Shown here piece after piece: positions 1 through 12,163 of a stretch of DNA of 64,000 bases (position 1 is its first letter; every line of letters starts with the position of its first letter). The notes below the pieces were generated by a model. It saw only the letters and a list, made by a program, of their open reading frames with translations, ran no database searches and was not told the origin of the DNA. A program made the position numbers and the translations under genes. Origin of the DNA: JAPLDB01 sp038230515 (GTDB lineage: Bacteria > Bacteroidota > Bacteroidia > AKYH767-A > 2013-40CM-41-45). The DNA lies in assembly GCA_038230515.1 (NCBI GenBank), contig JBBRND010000017.1, positions 31,926-95,925 of the forward strand, read 5' to 3'.

Positions 1-3000
1 GTGCATCAACACAAACTGTTACCGTTACAGAGCCAACTGCATTGTCGCTTGCAACAACTTCGGTTGCTACTTCATGTGGTGCAACAAACGGTAGTGCTTC
101 CGTGAATGCTTCAGGTGGAACAGGAGCTTACACTTACTCATGGTCACCTGTTGGTGGAATAGGGGCAACCGCAAATAACATTGGCGGAGGTTCATACACA
201 GTTACTGTTACTGACGGAAACGGATGTACAAGCAATGCTTCTGTAACTGTTGCAAATAATGGAGGAGCAACAACAACATTGCAATCTTCAACGAATATAA
301 ATTGTAACGGAGGAAATAACGGCTCGGCAACCATATCAGTTGCTGGTGGTGCTACTCCTTATACTTATGCATGGTCACCAAGTGGTGGTTCGAATGTTAC
401 TGCCAACGGCCTCACAGCAGGAAATTATACAGTAACTGTTACAGATGCTAGCGGATGTATCAGTGCTGCGAATGTTACCATCACAGAGCCGCCAGCAATT
501 ACTGCGAGCTTGACAGCAACGTCTTCAACATGCGGTGCTGCAAATGGAACTGCAACTGTAACTGCAAACGGAGGAACAGGTGCATTAACTTATCTCTGGA
601 GTCCAATTGGTGGAACAGGCGCAACTGCAAATAATCTTGGCGTAGGTTCATACACTGTTACAATAACTGATGCAAACGGTTGTTCAATTACTTCTACTGC
701 GGCTGTTTCTAACATCGGTGGTCCTTCAATCACTGCATCTGTTGGAACAAATGTTTCGTGTAACGGTGGCAACAACGGAACTGCCTCTGTAAACGTAACA
801 GGCGGTACGGGTCCATTCACATACTCATGGTCACCTGCGGGAGGTACAGGCACAACTGCATCTAATCTTACTGTCGGAACATATACTGTAAATGTTTCTG
901 ATGCGAATGGTTGTGCAACTACACAAAGTGTAACTATCACTGAACCTTCAGCAATCAATCTGAATACTTCCGCAGTGGCAACATCGTGCGGAGCAGCAAA
1001 TGGTTCTGCATCTGTAACAGCATCAGGTGGTACAGGAGCGTTTACTTATTCATGGTCACCAAGTGGCGGTAACGGAACAACTGCATCAAATCTTATTGCA
1101 GGAAATTATACTGTGACTGCTACTGACGCAAACGGTTGCGCAAGCAATGCTTCAGTAGTTGTTGCAAATATTGGCGGAGCAACTACTACACTGCAATCTT
1201 CAACAAACATAAATTGTAACGGAGGAAACAATGGTTCGGCAACAGTTTCAGTTGCCGGTGGTGCTACACCTTATACTTATGTATGGTCTCCAAGCGGAGG
1301 AAATGCAGCAACTGCAGGTAATCTTACTGGGGGGAATTATTCTGTAACTGTCACGGATGCTAACGGTTGTATAAGCACCGCAAGTGTTACCATCACTGAG
1401 CCGGCTGCAGTTACTGCTTCCACTTCATCAACCTCAGCAACGTGCGGAGCATCGAATGGTTCTGCAACAGTTGTTGCAAACGGTGGAACAGGAGCACTGA
1501 CTTACATCTGGAACCCTGCAGGAGGAACCGGCACAACAGCAAATAATCTTGGTGTAGGTTCTTATACAATTACTGTAACTGATGCAAACGGTTGTTCAAC
1601 TACAGCGAATGCAGCAGTATCGAATATTGGTGGCCCGACTATCACCGCATCTGTCGGAACAAATGTTTCCTGTAACGGAGGTAACAACGGAACTGCTTCA
1701 GTGAATGTAACTTCAGGAACTGCACCGTTTACTTATTCATGGTCACCAAGTGGCGGAACAGGAGTGAGTGCAGCAAATCTTTCAGCAGGAATTTATACTG
1801 TGAATGTTTCTGATGTGAACGGTTGTGCTTCTACACAAAGTGTAACTATTACTGAACCTGCAGCGATCAATTTAAATACTTCATCTCTTCCTACTTCTTG
1901 TGGATCATCGAATGGTTCTGCATCGGTAACCGCAACTGGTGGCACTGGTGCATTCACTTATTCATGGTCCCCTACGGGCGGAGCATCTGCAACTGCAAAC
2001 AATCTGATTGCAGGAAACTATACAGTAACTGTGACGGATGCAAACGGTTGTGCAAGCAATGCATCAGCTGTTGTTGCAAACAATGGAGGAGCAACTACAA
2101 CTCTTCAATCATCAACGAATATAAATTGTAACGGAGGAAATAATGGCGCTGCAACTGTTTCGGTTGCTGGAGGTGCCACTCCATATACTTATTCATGGTC
2201 ACCAAGTGGTGGAAGTGCTGCAACTGCAAGTAACCTGACTGCAGGAAATTATTCAGTAACTGTTACAGATGCGAATGGTTGTATCAGTTCGGCTTCAGTT
2301 ACGATTACTCAACCTGCTGCTATCACCGCATCAACTTCAACTGTTCCTGCATCATGCGGTGCATTAAACGGAAGCGCAACTGTTGTTGCAAATGGCGGAA
2401 CCGGTGCATTGACTTATCAATGGTCTCCAGCGGGCGGAACAAATACAACTGCAAATAATCTTAATGCGGGTTCATACATTGTTACTATTCATGACGCAAA
2501 CGGATGTACCACTACAGCAAGTGCAGCAGTGTCAAATATCGGTGGACCAATGATTTCAGCATCTGTGGGAGGAAACATTTTATGCAACGGTGGAAATAGC
2601 GGAACGGCTTCTGTAAATGTTATTTCAGGAGCGGGTCCTTTCACATACCACTGGACTCCTTCAGGAGGAACTGCGACAACAGCATCAAATTTAGCAGCAG
2701 GAAATTATTCTGTTACTGTTACTGATGTGAACGGTTGTGCTTCTACACAAATTGTAACTATCACCCAACCGACAACTATTGTTGTTTCAGCATCAGCAAC
2801 TGCTGCAAGTTGTGGTGGCGCGAATGGTTCTGCTTCTGTGAATGCATCAGGAGGAACAGGAGCATTTACTTATTCATGGTCGCCAAGTGGGGGAACAGGA
2901 ATTACAGCAAGCAATCTTTTATCAGGAGCATATACTGTTACAGTGACTGATGCAAACGGATGTGCTACCAATGCAAATACAACTGTTGCAAATGTGGCAG

Positions 3001-6000
3001 GAGCAGTTTCTTCAATGCAATCATCTTCGAATGTAAGTTGCAACAATGGAAATAACGGAACAGCAACGGTACTTACTACGGGAGGTACAGCACCTTATTC
3101 ATATAGCTGGACTCCAAGCGGAGGAACCGGTGCTACTGCAAATAATCTTACCGTAGGAAATTATACAGTAACGGTAACTGATGGTGGCGGATGTGTGAGC
3201 AATGCAACTGTAATCATCACTCAACCTTCTGCTATCACTGCAAACACTTCTTCAACTCCTGCATCGTGCGGAAGTTCGAACGGTAGTGCAAGTGTAGTTG
3301 CAAACGGTGGAACCGGAGCGTTGACTTATTCATGGACGGGTGGTGCAACAACTGCGACCGTTCCGAATCTTGCTGCAGGAAATTATACAGCAACAATTAC
3401 AGATGCGAACGGATGTTCGATCACTGCAACTGCTGCGGTGAGCAACGTTGGCGGACCAACTGCTGTTGCTTCCGTAGGGAATAATGTTTCATGTAATGGT
3501 GGAAATAACGGAAGCGCTTCTGTAAATGTATCTTCAGGAACAGCACCATTCACTTATGCATGGAGCCCTGCAGGAGGGACTGCTACAACGGCTTCAAACC
3601 TTGGAGCAGGAAATTATACAGTGACAGTTACTGATGCGAATGGTTGCATCACAAGTCAACCTGTTACAATTACAGAACCTACAGCAATCAATCTTACTAC
3701 TGCAAGCACTGCTTCTAACTGCGGAGCATCGAATGGTTCTGCAAGTGTGAATGCAACAGGCGGTACAGGAACATTTACTTATTCGTGGTCACCGGGCGGA
3801 GCAATTACTTCTTCAATCAATAATGTTGGAGCAGGAGCTTACACAGTTACTGTTGCTGACGGCAACGGATGTATCAGCAATGCAAACGTGAGTGTGGTAA
3901 ATAATGGCGGAGCAACTTCTGCAATGCAATCACCTACCAATGTAAGTTGCAACGGTGGAAGTAATGGTTCCGCGACAGTGAATGTGACGGGCGGTGCTAC
4001 TCCTTATACTTATTCATGGACACCTGCTGGTGGCACGGGTGCAACTGCATCAAATCTTATTACAGGAAATTATACGGTTACTGTTACGGATGCGAATGGT
4101 TGTATCAGTGCAGCAACTGTATTCATCAACCAACCTGCAGCGATCACTGCAACTACTTCGTCAGTTCCTGCATCATGCGGAACTGCAAATGGAAGCGCAA
4201 GTGTGAATGCAAACGGAGGAACAGGCGCATTGAGTTATTCATGGTCGAGCGGTTCAGTAACTTCCAATGCACCAAATCTTGTTGCAGGAAATTACACCGT
4301 TACAATTACTGACATCAACGGATGTTCAATTACATCTGCTGCTGCGGTGAGCAACATTGGCGGACCAACTGCGGTTGCATCTGTTGCGAACAATGTTTCA
4401 TGCAACGGTGGCAACAACGGAAGCGCATCGGTGAATGTATCTTCAGGTACAGCACCGTTCACTTATCTCTGGACTCCTTCAGGTGGAGCATCTACAACTG
4501 CATCGAATCTTGCTGCTGGAAATTACAGTGTGCTTGTAACGGATGCGAATGGATGTATCTCGAGTCAGAGTGTTACAATCACTGAACCAACTGTTCTCAA
4601 TATTACTACATCAACTGTTTCGGCAACCTGCGGAAGCAGTAACGGTTCTGCTTCAGTATTTGCTTCGGGTGGTGCAGGTGGTTTTACTTACGCGTGGTCA
4701 ATTGGTGGAACATCTACTACAGCGAGCAATCTTGCGGCAGGCGGTTATAATGTAACAGTTACCGATGCAAACGGATGCACAGGCACTGCAACAATGAATG
4801 TAAATAACACTGGTGGCGGAACTGTTTCTCTGCAATCACTTACTAACGTGCATTGCAACGGTGGTACCGATGGCACTGCAACTGTTGCAATGGCGGGAGG
4901 AACTTCTCCGTTCACTTATTCATGGTTGCCATCAGGAGGAACTGCGGCAACAGGAACCGGACTTTCGGTAGGAAATTATATTGTGACAATTACAGATGCG
5001 AACGGTTGCATCAATACGTTGCCTGTAAGCATCAACGAACCTTCACCAATGGGAATGACGATGAGCAGCACGCAAGCGGCTTGCAGCGGTGCGCCTAACG
5101 GAACTGCTTCAACGGTGGTGAGTGGTGGAAATGGGCCATACACTTACGCATGGTCTCCGGGCAATGGAGCTTCAGCTACGATTACCGGATTGTATTCAGG
5201 AAATTATTCTGTAGTGGTAACGGATGCGAACGGTTGTTCTCAAACAAATTCTGTTCAGGTTACTTCGCCTTCAAATATTTCTCTCAGCATTAATTCTACT
5301 CCTACAAATTGTTTTGGAAGTACGGAAGGAACTGCAACAGTAACGATAACAGGTGGCACTGCTCCTTTCAATTACAGTTGGACTCCGGGTGGAGAAACAA
5401 CTGCTACGATTAGTAATCTGCAGGCAGGCGGATATGCAGTGACTGTTACTGATGCAAGCGGATGCGTGAGCGTAACGGCTATTACGGTTTTCCAACCTTC
5501 AGCGGTAACGCTCAATGTTGCAGGTGCAACTACTCTCTGCATCGGGCAGCAGGCAACTATTTCTGCAACGGCAGGTGGTGGCACTGCTCCTTATGCTTAT
5601 GTATGGAGCAATGGAAATGGAAACCCTTCTCAAACAGTGACTCCATCATCAACAACAATTTATACTGTTGATATAACAGATGCAAACGGTTGTTCTCCTG
5701 CTACAGCAACGGTTCCGGTTAATGTGTATCCTCCGCTGAATGTTTCTGCAACTTCTACCAGTGAGATTTGCGCAGGCGATGCAGCAAGTATTTCTTCAGT
5801 AGGAATGGGCGGTAACGGTGGACCTTACACTTACTCATGGAACAGCGGTACAATCATAACTGCGAATGCTACAGTGCATCCAACTGTTTACACTTCTTAC
5901 ACCGTTGTAGTGAATGATGGTTGCAGTCCTTCGGTACAAACTACAGTGAACGTAAATGTAAATCCATTACCTATCGTCAGCTTTATGCCGCACGAGATAA

Positions 6001-6746
6001 CGGGTTGCACTCCGGTAAATGTTGACTTCCTCGACCTGTCAACTGTAACTCCTGGTTCTATGTACTCATGGAATCTTGGTGATGGAGGCGTTTCGAATGA
6101 ATTAAATCCTTCGCACGTGTATTCAACTCCGGGTGATTACAATGTTTCTCTCTCCATCGTTACGCTTGCAGGTTGCCACAGTGCGCTTACCATCAATCAG
6201 CTTGTGCATGTAGAAGCGTTGCCTACTGCAAACTTCGCGATGAGTACAACTGAAACTTCGGTGCTTAACGGTACTGTTGACTTCAAAGATAAGAGTACAA
6301 ACTCCTGGACATGGTATTGGGATTTCGGTGATAGTGTTGGTACAAGCAACGAAGTAAATCCTTCCTATACTTATTCTGCTCCGGGTGTATATACCATCAT
6401 GCTGATAACTCAAAACCAAATCGGTTGCATTGATACTGCTTATTCAATGCTTCGCGTGAAGAGTGACTTCGCCATCTACATTCCGAATTCATTTACTCCA
6501 AATGGAGATGGAATCAATGACGGATTTATTCCGTTCGGTTTTGGATGGGCTGACTTCCGCATGGTTATTCTCGACCGTTGGGGATTGGAAATTTACAACA
6601 CTACGGAGAAAACAAAACCTTGGGACGGAACCTACCAGCATGGCGGAACGCGCTGCCAGAGCGATGTGTACATTTACAAAGTATTGGTACACGAAGAATC
6701 GGGCAAGCCGCACGAGTTGATCGGGCACGTTACTCTTGTTCAATAG
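1..6746 (+). CDS. SprB-repeat giant adhesin, T9SS type B (5' end outside window)
   Basis: The reading frame is open from base 3, so the true start lies left of the window; the TTG at 42 is not a real start. About 24 SprB-type repeats of roughly 76 residues fill bases 1-5500, each with a CGxxNG or CNGGNNG motif, a FTYSWSP-like strand and a VTVTDANGC strand. Two Ig-like segments, two PKD domains (about 5960-6450, with WNLGDG and WDFGD) and a gliding-type C-terminal domain (IPNSFTPNGDGINDGF, about 6478-6746) follow. In this family the C-terminal domain targets proteins to the T9SS and SprB-type proteins are mobile surface adhesins for gliding or attachment. Secretion by T9SS is inferred from the domain; the role in gliding is not shown here. 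The codons are Thr/Gly/Ser/Asn-rich throughout. No frameshift is seen. Confidence 0.93.
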   Translation, partial: ASTQTVTVTEPTALSLATTSVATSCGATNGSASVNASGGTGAYTYSWSPVGGIGATANNIGGGSYTVTVTDGNGCTSNASVTVANNGGATTTLQSSTNINCNGGNNGSATISVAGGATPYTYAWSPSGGSNVTANGLTAGNYTVTVTDASGCISAANVTITEPPAITASLTATSSTCGAANGTATVTANGGTGALTYLWSPIGGTGATANNLGVGSYTVTITDANGCSITSTAAVSNIGGPSITASVGTNVSCNGGNNGTASVNVTGGTGPFTYSWSPAGGTGTTASNLTVGTYTVNVSDANGCATTQSVTITEPSAINLNTSAVATSCGAANGSASVTASGGTGAFTYSWSPSGGNGTTASNLIAGNYTVTATDANGCASNASVVVANIGGATTTLQSSTNINCNGGNNGSATVSVAGGATPYTYVWSPSGGNAATAGNLTGGNYSVTVTDANGCISTASVTITEPAAVTASTSSTSATCGASNGSATVVANGGTGALTYIWNPAGGTGTTANNLGVGSYTITVTDANGCSTTANAAVSNIGGPTITASVGTNVSCNGGNNGTASVNVTSGTAPFTYSWSPSGGTGVSAANLSAGIYTVNVSDVNGCASTQSVTITEPAAINLNTSSLPTSCGSSNGSASVTATGGTGAFTYSWSPTGGASATANNLIAGNYTVTVTDANGCASNASAVVANNGGATTTLQSSTNINCNGGNNGAATVSVAGGATPYTYSWSPSGGSAATASNLTAGNYSVTVTDANGCISSASVTITQPAAITASTSTVPASCGALNGSATVVANGGTGALTYQWSPAGGTNTTANNLNAGSYIVTIHDANGCTTTASAAVSNIGGPMISASVGGNILCNGGNSGTASVNVISGAGPFTYHWTPSGGTATTASNLAAGNYSVTVTDVNGCASTQIVTITQPTTIVVSASATAASCGGANGSASVNASGGTGAFTYSWSPSGGTGITASNLLSGAYTVTVTDANGCATNANTTVANVAGAVSSMQSSSNVSCNNGNNGTATVLTTGGTAPYSYSWTPSGGTGATANNLTVGNYTVTVTDGGGCVSNATVIITQPSAITANTSSTPASCGSSNGSASVVANGGTGALTYSWTGGATTATVPNLAAGNYTATITDANGCSITATAAVSNVGGPTAVASVGNNVSCNGGNNGSASVNVSSGTAPFTYAWSPAGGTATTASNLGAGNYTVTVTDANGCITSQPVTITEPTAINLTTASTASNCGASNGSASVNATGGTGTFTYSWSPGGAITSSINNVGAGAYTVTVADGNGCISNANVSVVNNGGATSAMQSPTNVSCNGGSNGSATVNVTGGATPYTYSWTPAGGTGATASNLITGNYTVTVTDANGCISAATVFINQPAAITATTSSVPASCGTANGSASVNANGGTGALSYSWSSGSVTSNAPNLVAGNYTVTITDINGCSITSAAAVSNIGGPTAVASVANNVSCNGGNNGSASVNVSSGTAPFTYLWTPSGGASTTASNLAAGNYSVLVTDANGCISSQSVTITEPTVLNITTSTVSATCGSSNGSASVFASGGAGGFTYAWSIGGTSTTASNLAAGGYNVTVTDANGCTGTATMNVNNTGGGTVSLQSLTNVHCNGGTDGTATVAMAGGTSPFTYSWLPSGGTAATGTGLSVGNYIVTITDANGCINTLPVSINEPSPMGMTMSSTQAACSGAPNGTASTVVSGGNGPYTYAWSPGNGASATITGLYSGNYSVVVTDANGCSQTNSVQVTSPSNISLSINSTPTNCFGSTEGTATVTITGGTAPFNYSWTPGGETTATISNLQAGGYAVTVTDASGCVSVTAITVFQPSAVTLNVAGATTLCIGQQATISATAGGGTAPYAYVWSNGNGNPSQTVTPSSTTIYTVDITDANGCSPATATVPVNVYPPLNVSATSTSEICAGDAASISSVGMGGNGGPYTYSWNSGTIITANATVHPTVYTSYTVVVNDGCSPSVQTTVNVNVNPLPIVSFMPHEITGCTPVNVDFLDLSTVTPGSMYSWNLGDGGVSNELNPSHVYSTPGDYNVSLSIVTLAGCHSALTINQLVHVEALPTANFAMSTTETSVLNGTVDFKDKSTNSWTWYWDFGDSVGTSNEVNPSYTYSAPGVYTIMLITQNQIGCIDTAYSMLRVKSDFAIYIPNSFTPNGDGINDGFIPFGFGWADFRMVILDRWGLEIYNTTEKTKPWDGTYQHGGTRCQSDVYIYKVLVHEESGKPHELIGHVTLVQ
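50..5500 (+). repeat. Higher-order repeat: four SprB units per about 910 bp, six cycles
   Basis: The 76-residue SprB units are not equivalent. Four subtypes (A: SCGxxNGSASV; B: CNGGNNGSATV after LQSSTN; C: CGxxNGSATV followed by TGALTY; D: CNGGNNGxASV followed by APFTY) recur in fixed order. The A-type Cys codon falls near 68, 982, 1891, 2807, 3714 and 4624, so one cycle is about 910 bp (303 residues). The cycles agree in protein but differ at many synonymous positions; the fifth and sixth are the most diverged. Confidence 0.85.
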
Positions 6747-6769
6747 CAAATAGAAATTTAGAAATCAGG

Positions 6770-6800
6770 AAGGCGATAAACGAAAGTTTGTCGCCTTTTT
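6770..6800 (+). terminator. Rho-independent terminator of the SprB-repeat gene
   Basis: A 12-bp stem (AAGGCGATAAAC / GTTTGTCGCCTT, one G-T pair) closes a GAAA tetraloop and runs into a T-rich tail, 23 bases after the stop codon. Confidence 0.9.
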
Positions 6801-6960
6801 CTTTTATCGAAAAGTTTTATGCACAGGCAACATCAACAAGTAATTGATGGAAAACGCAAGATCAACCTGTCGCACAAGCCATGCAGTAAAGCCAAACCGC
6901 ATCAGGTTTCTTTGCTACCGGGTATATTCTATTTCAACATAGCTCCTCTTTAGTTCAATA

Positions 6961-7275
6961 ATGATTTTCAGAAGGCAACTATTGGTTTCAAATTCTTTCA
7001 TATTTGTTTTCTGAAACTAACTGTCGGTTTTTAATTTCTAACTATCGGTTTTAAACTGTTGAATATCTGTTTCCTGAAGCTCAATACAGGTTTCAACCAG
7101 CCCACTATCGGATTACAGGAGCTTAATATAGATTTCAACTTGCTTGATATCGGTTTCCAAAAGCTCGATACAGGTTTCAACTACCTCACTATCGGTTTAC
7201 AGAAGCTCGATATAGGTTTCCAGAAGCTCACTATCGGTTTTAAGAAGCCCATTATCATTCGATATCAAGCAATTA
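6961..7275. repeat. Intergenic 21-bp tandem array A (about 15 degenerate units)
   Basis: Units begin every 21 bases at 6961, 6982, 7003, 7024, 7045 and so on to 7255. The common core is GGTTTCnAGAAGCTC and most units end in ATA or CTA. Units near 7087-7149 resemble those near 7171-7233, suggesting an 84-bp duplication. The array lies between two convergent genes. Because 21 is a multiple of three, one frame stays open for 76 codons as a heptapeptide repeat (IGFQKLD-like), which I regard as a by-product. The rest of the 757-base gap (6801-6960 and 7276-7503) is AT-rich and I see no gene, tRNA or clear promoter in it. Confidence 0.9.
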
Positions 7276-7503
7276 GAAATCAATATTGAATGAGTTAAAT
7301 CCGATCATTTTTATGATGAAAGCTGTGGTTGACTATTTATGATCACTAATCTATTTGAATAAATAGATAATTTCTTATTATTTTCCAAAGTTATCGGCTT
7401 AGTTTTCGGAGTTGCTGAAAAGGAAATAGGTATTGCTGAATTAGAACTCTAGGCAGACGGCTTTAAAAGCGAAAAGCTGCACTTCGTAAAAGAGGTTAAG
7501 CGA

Positions 7504-9816
<2,313 letters not shown>

Positions 9817-9855
9817 GAAATTAAAAAAATCAACAAGAGAAAAATAAAAAACAAA

Positions 9856-11565
9856 CTACGAAGGTGTAACTTCACTCAACATCTTCAGCTTTTTCTTCAG
9901 TAGTTCCATTTCCTCTCTCGCCTTGCTTAAATTTTCTTCCACTTCTTTCAGCAAGCCGCCCATGTTTTTTGAGTGCGTGAAAAAACCCATGTTGTTTTCA
10001 TACTGATTAATAGTGTGCTGAATTTTTTGAATGCGCTCTTTCACAGTAGCACGTTCTTTACTCAGTAATTTATCCGAGTGATCGCTTCCTGCAAGCATGT
10101 CCACATTACTCTTGAACTTGAGAAGATGCATCTGCCCTGAATCAAGTTTCATTGCATCGTATTTTGAATCGAGTGCCTTCTTGTATTTCTCGTACACTCG
10201 CTCCTTCTCTTTATACGGCACATGCGGAATATCTTTCCACTCTGTAGAAAAATCTTTCAGCACTTTCATGTCTTCTTCTGCGTTGCCACCTGGATTAAAT
10301 TCTTCAAGTCGTTTAATCAGTGCTTCTTTCAACTCAAGATTTTTGTATTGATCGGCATCGCGCAGTTTGAAGTATTCATTCTTTGCATTAAAGAATTTAT
10401 CACACGCTTCCCGAAATCTCTTCCAGAGTTTATGTTCATCACCCGCATCTACATGTCCTACTTCTTTCCACTCGCGCTGCAACTGAATCATCTGATGTGT
10501 TGGTTCATCCCATGCTTCATGCGTAGCGGAGCTCATCGCTTCTGCTTTTTCAACAAGAGAAATTTTCTTCTCCTTATTTTCTTTGTATGATTTTTTCAGT
10601 TCATTAAAATAACCGCGCTTCTTAGTATAGAACTGATTGATGGCTGCACGTAGATCGTGCCACACTTTATCATTCTCTCCTTTGGGCGCATAGCCAATCT
10701 TTTTCCAATCGTCCAGAATTTTTTCAATCGTATCAGTCATGTTCTGATATTGCTTTGCAGTATCAAAATTTTCTTCGCTGATTTTCTGCACACGCTCAAG
10801 CAATACTTTCTTCTCTTCCAGATTTTTTACTTCTTCCTGTTGTTCTTTCTGATAGAAATCGCGGATGCGCTGCAACACCTGTGCAATCAGTTCGCGGTAA
10901 CGTGTTCGCAACGGCTCAATGGTTTCGGGAGCAGTCGGTCCGAGTTCGCTCCACTCCATGCGGTAGAGGTTCATCAAACGCTCAACGCCTTTTATGGATT
11001 CCATTTGAATGAGCGACTCTATTTTACTCAGCAGTGCCGTGCGGTGTTCAAGGTTTCGTTTGAAGTCGAGTTCTTTCAGTTCCTTGCTCAACTTCATGTT
11101 GTAATAAAAATTGTGCATGTGGCGGTGATATTCGCTCTGCACATTCTTATATTCTTTCAGGGGAACATTTCCGATTTCATTCCACTTCGCCTGCAATTCT
11201 TTAAATTGCTGAAACGCTTTGCCGATACTGGTTTCCTCGGCAACCAATTTTTCAAGATCAGCAACAACTTGCTGCTTGCCCTGAAGTTTTATTTTCACTT
11301 CATCAGCATGATGCTTTTTAAATTTGCGCTCACGGTCATTTAAAATGTGAATGAGTTCGTTGAAATGTCCGTCCAGCGGATCTTTCGGAATTTCAAATTC
11401 GGAAGCAACACCACCTTCTTTTATGAAGGCATCAAGGAGTTCGTTGTTGTGCCTGTCGCAGGCAATCAGGTATTCAGCGCCAAGTTCATTGGCTTTGGAA
11501 AAAACTTCTTCGTTGATTTCTTCTTTTACAAGAATTTCAAGTTGATCAATAATCGGCTGCTTCAT
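9856..11565 (-). CDS. DUF349 repeat protein
   Basis: A 569-residue, highly charged, mainly alpha-helical protein made of about five DUF349 units; each shows a conserved Trp in a WKEVGH- or WNEIGN-like motif (for example WNEIGNVP, WSELGPTAP, WKKIGYAP, WKEVGHVD, WKDIPHVP). The C-terminal 70 residues look like a coiled coil (Lys/Glu-rich). There is no signal peptide or membrane segment. The family is widespread in Bacteroidota and its function is unknown. The gene follows the oxidoreductase upstream on the minus strand with a 39-base gap, so the two may share transcription from the promoter at 11633-11666. Confidence 0.88.
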   Translation of the reverse strand: MKQPIIDQLEILVKEEINEEVFSKANELGAEYLIACDRHNNELLDAFIKEGGVASEFEIPKDPLDGHFNELIHILNDRERKFKKHHADEVKIKLQGKQQVVADLEKLVAEETSIGKAFQQFKELQAKWNEIGNVPLKEYKNVQSEYHRHMHNFYYNMKLSKELKELDFKRNLEHRTALLSKIESLIQMESIKGVERLMNLYRMEWSELGPTAPETIEPLRTRYRELIAQVLQRIRDFYQKEQQEEVKNLEEKKVLLERVQKISEENFDTAKQYQNMTDTIEKILDDWKKIGYAPKGENDKVWHDLRAAINQFYTKKRGYFNELKKSYKENKEKKISLVEKAEAMSSATHEAWDEPTHQMIQLQREWKEVGHVDAGDEHKLWKRFREACDKFFNAKNEYFKLRDADQYKNLELKEALIKRLEEFNPGGNAEEDMKVLKDFSTEWKDIPHVPYKEKERVYEKYKKALDSKYDAMKLDSGQMHLLKFKSNVDMLAGSDHSDKLLSKERATVKERIQKIQHTINQYENNMGFFTHSKNMGGLLKEVEENLSKAREEMELLKKKLKMLSEVTPS

Positions 11566-11632
11566 GTTTCAGTACGTTGAGAGTTCCGGTGAGACCGGCA
11601 AAAGTTGACAGGATTGAGTTTGTAATAGATTT

Positions 11633-11666
11633 CAAAGATACAGGAATCATGGTCATATCGCCAAAA
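11633..11666 (-). promoter_or_regulatory. Bacteroidota-type promoter for the DUF349 gene
   Basis: On the minus strand a TATCTTTG -7 element (11640-11633) is preceded by TTTTG (about 11662-11666) with a 21-base spacer, matching the TTTG-N19/21-TAnnTTTG pattern. It would give a leader of about 60 bases. Confidence 0.6.
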
Positions 11667-11688
11667 GAAATGTAGTTGGAGTATTAAC

Positions 11689-11747
11689 TACGAAGTAAAA
11701 AGTATTAATAATAACAGACTCTATTTCTTAATGCTTTTTACTTTGTA
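11689..11747. repeat. Long imperfect inverted repeat upstream of rpmE2
   Basis: Two 20-base arms (11689-11708 and 11728-11747) are reverse complements with two mismatches, separated by 19 bases. The right arm abuts the -33 region of the rpmE2 promoter. It could be a short mobile palindromic repeat or an operator; the sequence does not decide which. Confidence 0.75.
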
Positions 11748-11748
11748 C

Positions 11749-11778
11749 TTGTTTGCAAAAAAAAATCTATTACATTTG
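11749..11778 (+). promoter_or_regulatory. Promoter of rpmE2
   Basis: TTG at 11749-11751 and TACATTTG at 11771-11778 are separated by 19 bases, matching the Bacteroidota -33/-7 consensus. The -7 element ends 19 bases before the ATG. Confidence 0.75.
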
Positions 11779-11797
11779 CAGCCCTAAAATTAAAACA

Positions 11798-12058
11798 ATG
11801 AAAAAAGACATCCATCCAAAGAACTACAGAATGGTAGTTTTCAAGGATATATCCTGCGATTACGCATTCCTTACCCGCAGCACTGTTGAGACCAAAGACA
11901 CCATTAAATGGGAAGATGGCAAAGAATATCCGCTCGTGAAGCTTGAAATTTCACACATGTCGCATCCTTATTATACAGGCAAGATGAAGCTGATTGATAC
12001 GGCAGGTCGCGTTGATAAATTCAAAACGCGCTTTGCAAAGAAGCAAGCGGTAAAATAA
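11798..12058 (+). CDS. rpmE2: Ribosomal protein L31 type B
   Basis: An 86-residue protein starting MKKDIHPKNYR, with the family motifs FKDISCDYAFLTRST and EISHMSHPYYTGK. The paired CxxC zinc-binding cysteines of type A L31 are absent (a single Cys remains), so this is the zinc-independent type B form, a component of the 50S subunit and of the intersubunit bridge. The ATG at 11798 was chosen over an upstream in-frame ATG at 11753 because the family starts here and the promoter -7 element lies between the two. A terminator follows at once, so the gene is monocistronic. In organisms with both types, type B is used under zinc limitation; here it may simply be the only copy. Confidence 0.97.
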   Translation: MKKDIHPKNYRMVVFKDISCDYAFLTRSTVETKDTIKWEDGKEYPLVKLEISHMSHPYYTGKMKLIDTAGRVDKFKTRFAKKQAVK

Positions 12059-12080
12059 TTTCGAAACATATTTTTCAAGA

Positions 12081-12114
12081 AATCCTTTTCGTTTGTTCGG
12101 AAAGGATTTTTTAT
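12081..12114 (+). terminator. Rho-independent terminator of rpmE2
   Basis: The stem AATCCTTTTCG / CGGAAAGGATT with a 6-base loop is followed by a T-run, 22 bases after the rpmE2 stop. Confidence 0.88.
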
Positions 12115-12163
12115 TTGCGATAACTTTTTCCGAATACGATTAAAAATAACTTTTCAGAATCAC

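Noticed and set aside
1898..5671. Many Cys/Trp-rich alternative frames in the SprB-repeat gene
   Set aside because: They are shadows of the repeat coding frame; composition is dictated by the Gly/Thr/Asn codons of the real frame.
7059..7289. 76-codon open frame with heptapeptide repeats
   Set aside because: It is a by-product of a 21-bp tandem array; no start signal, no homology and the frame follows the unit length.
10097..11580. Plus-strand open frames opposite the DUF349 gene
   Set aside because: Phe/Leu-rich antisense of a Lys/Glu-rich coding frame; no start context or domain.
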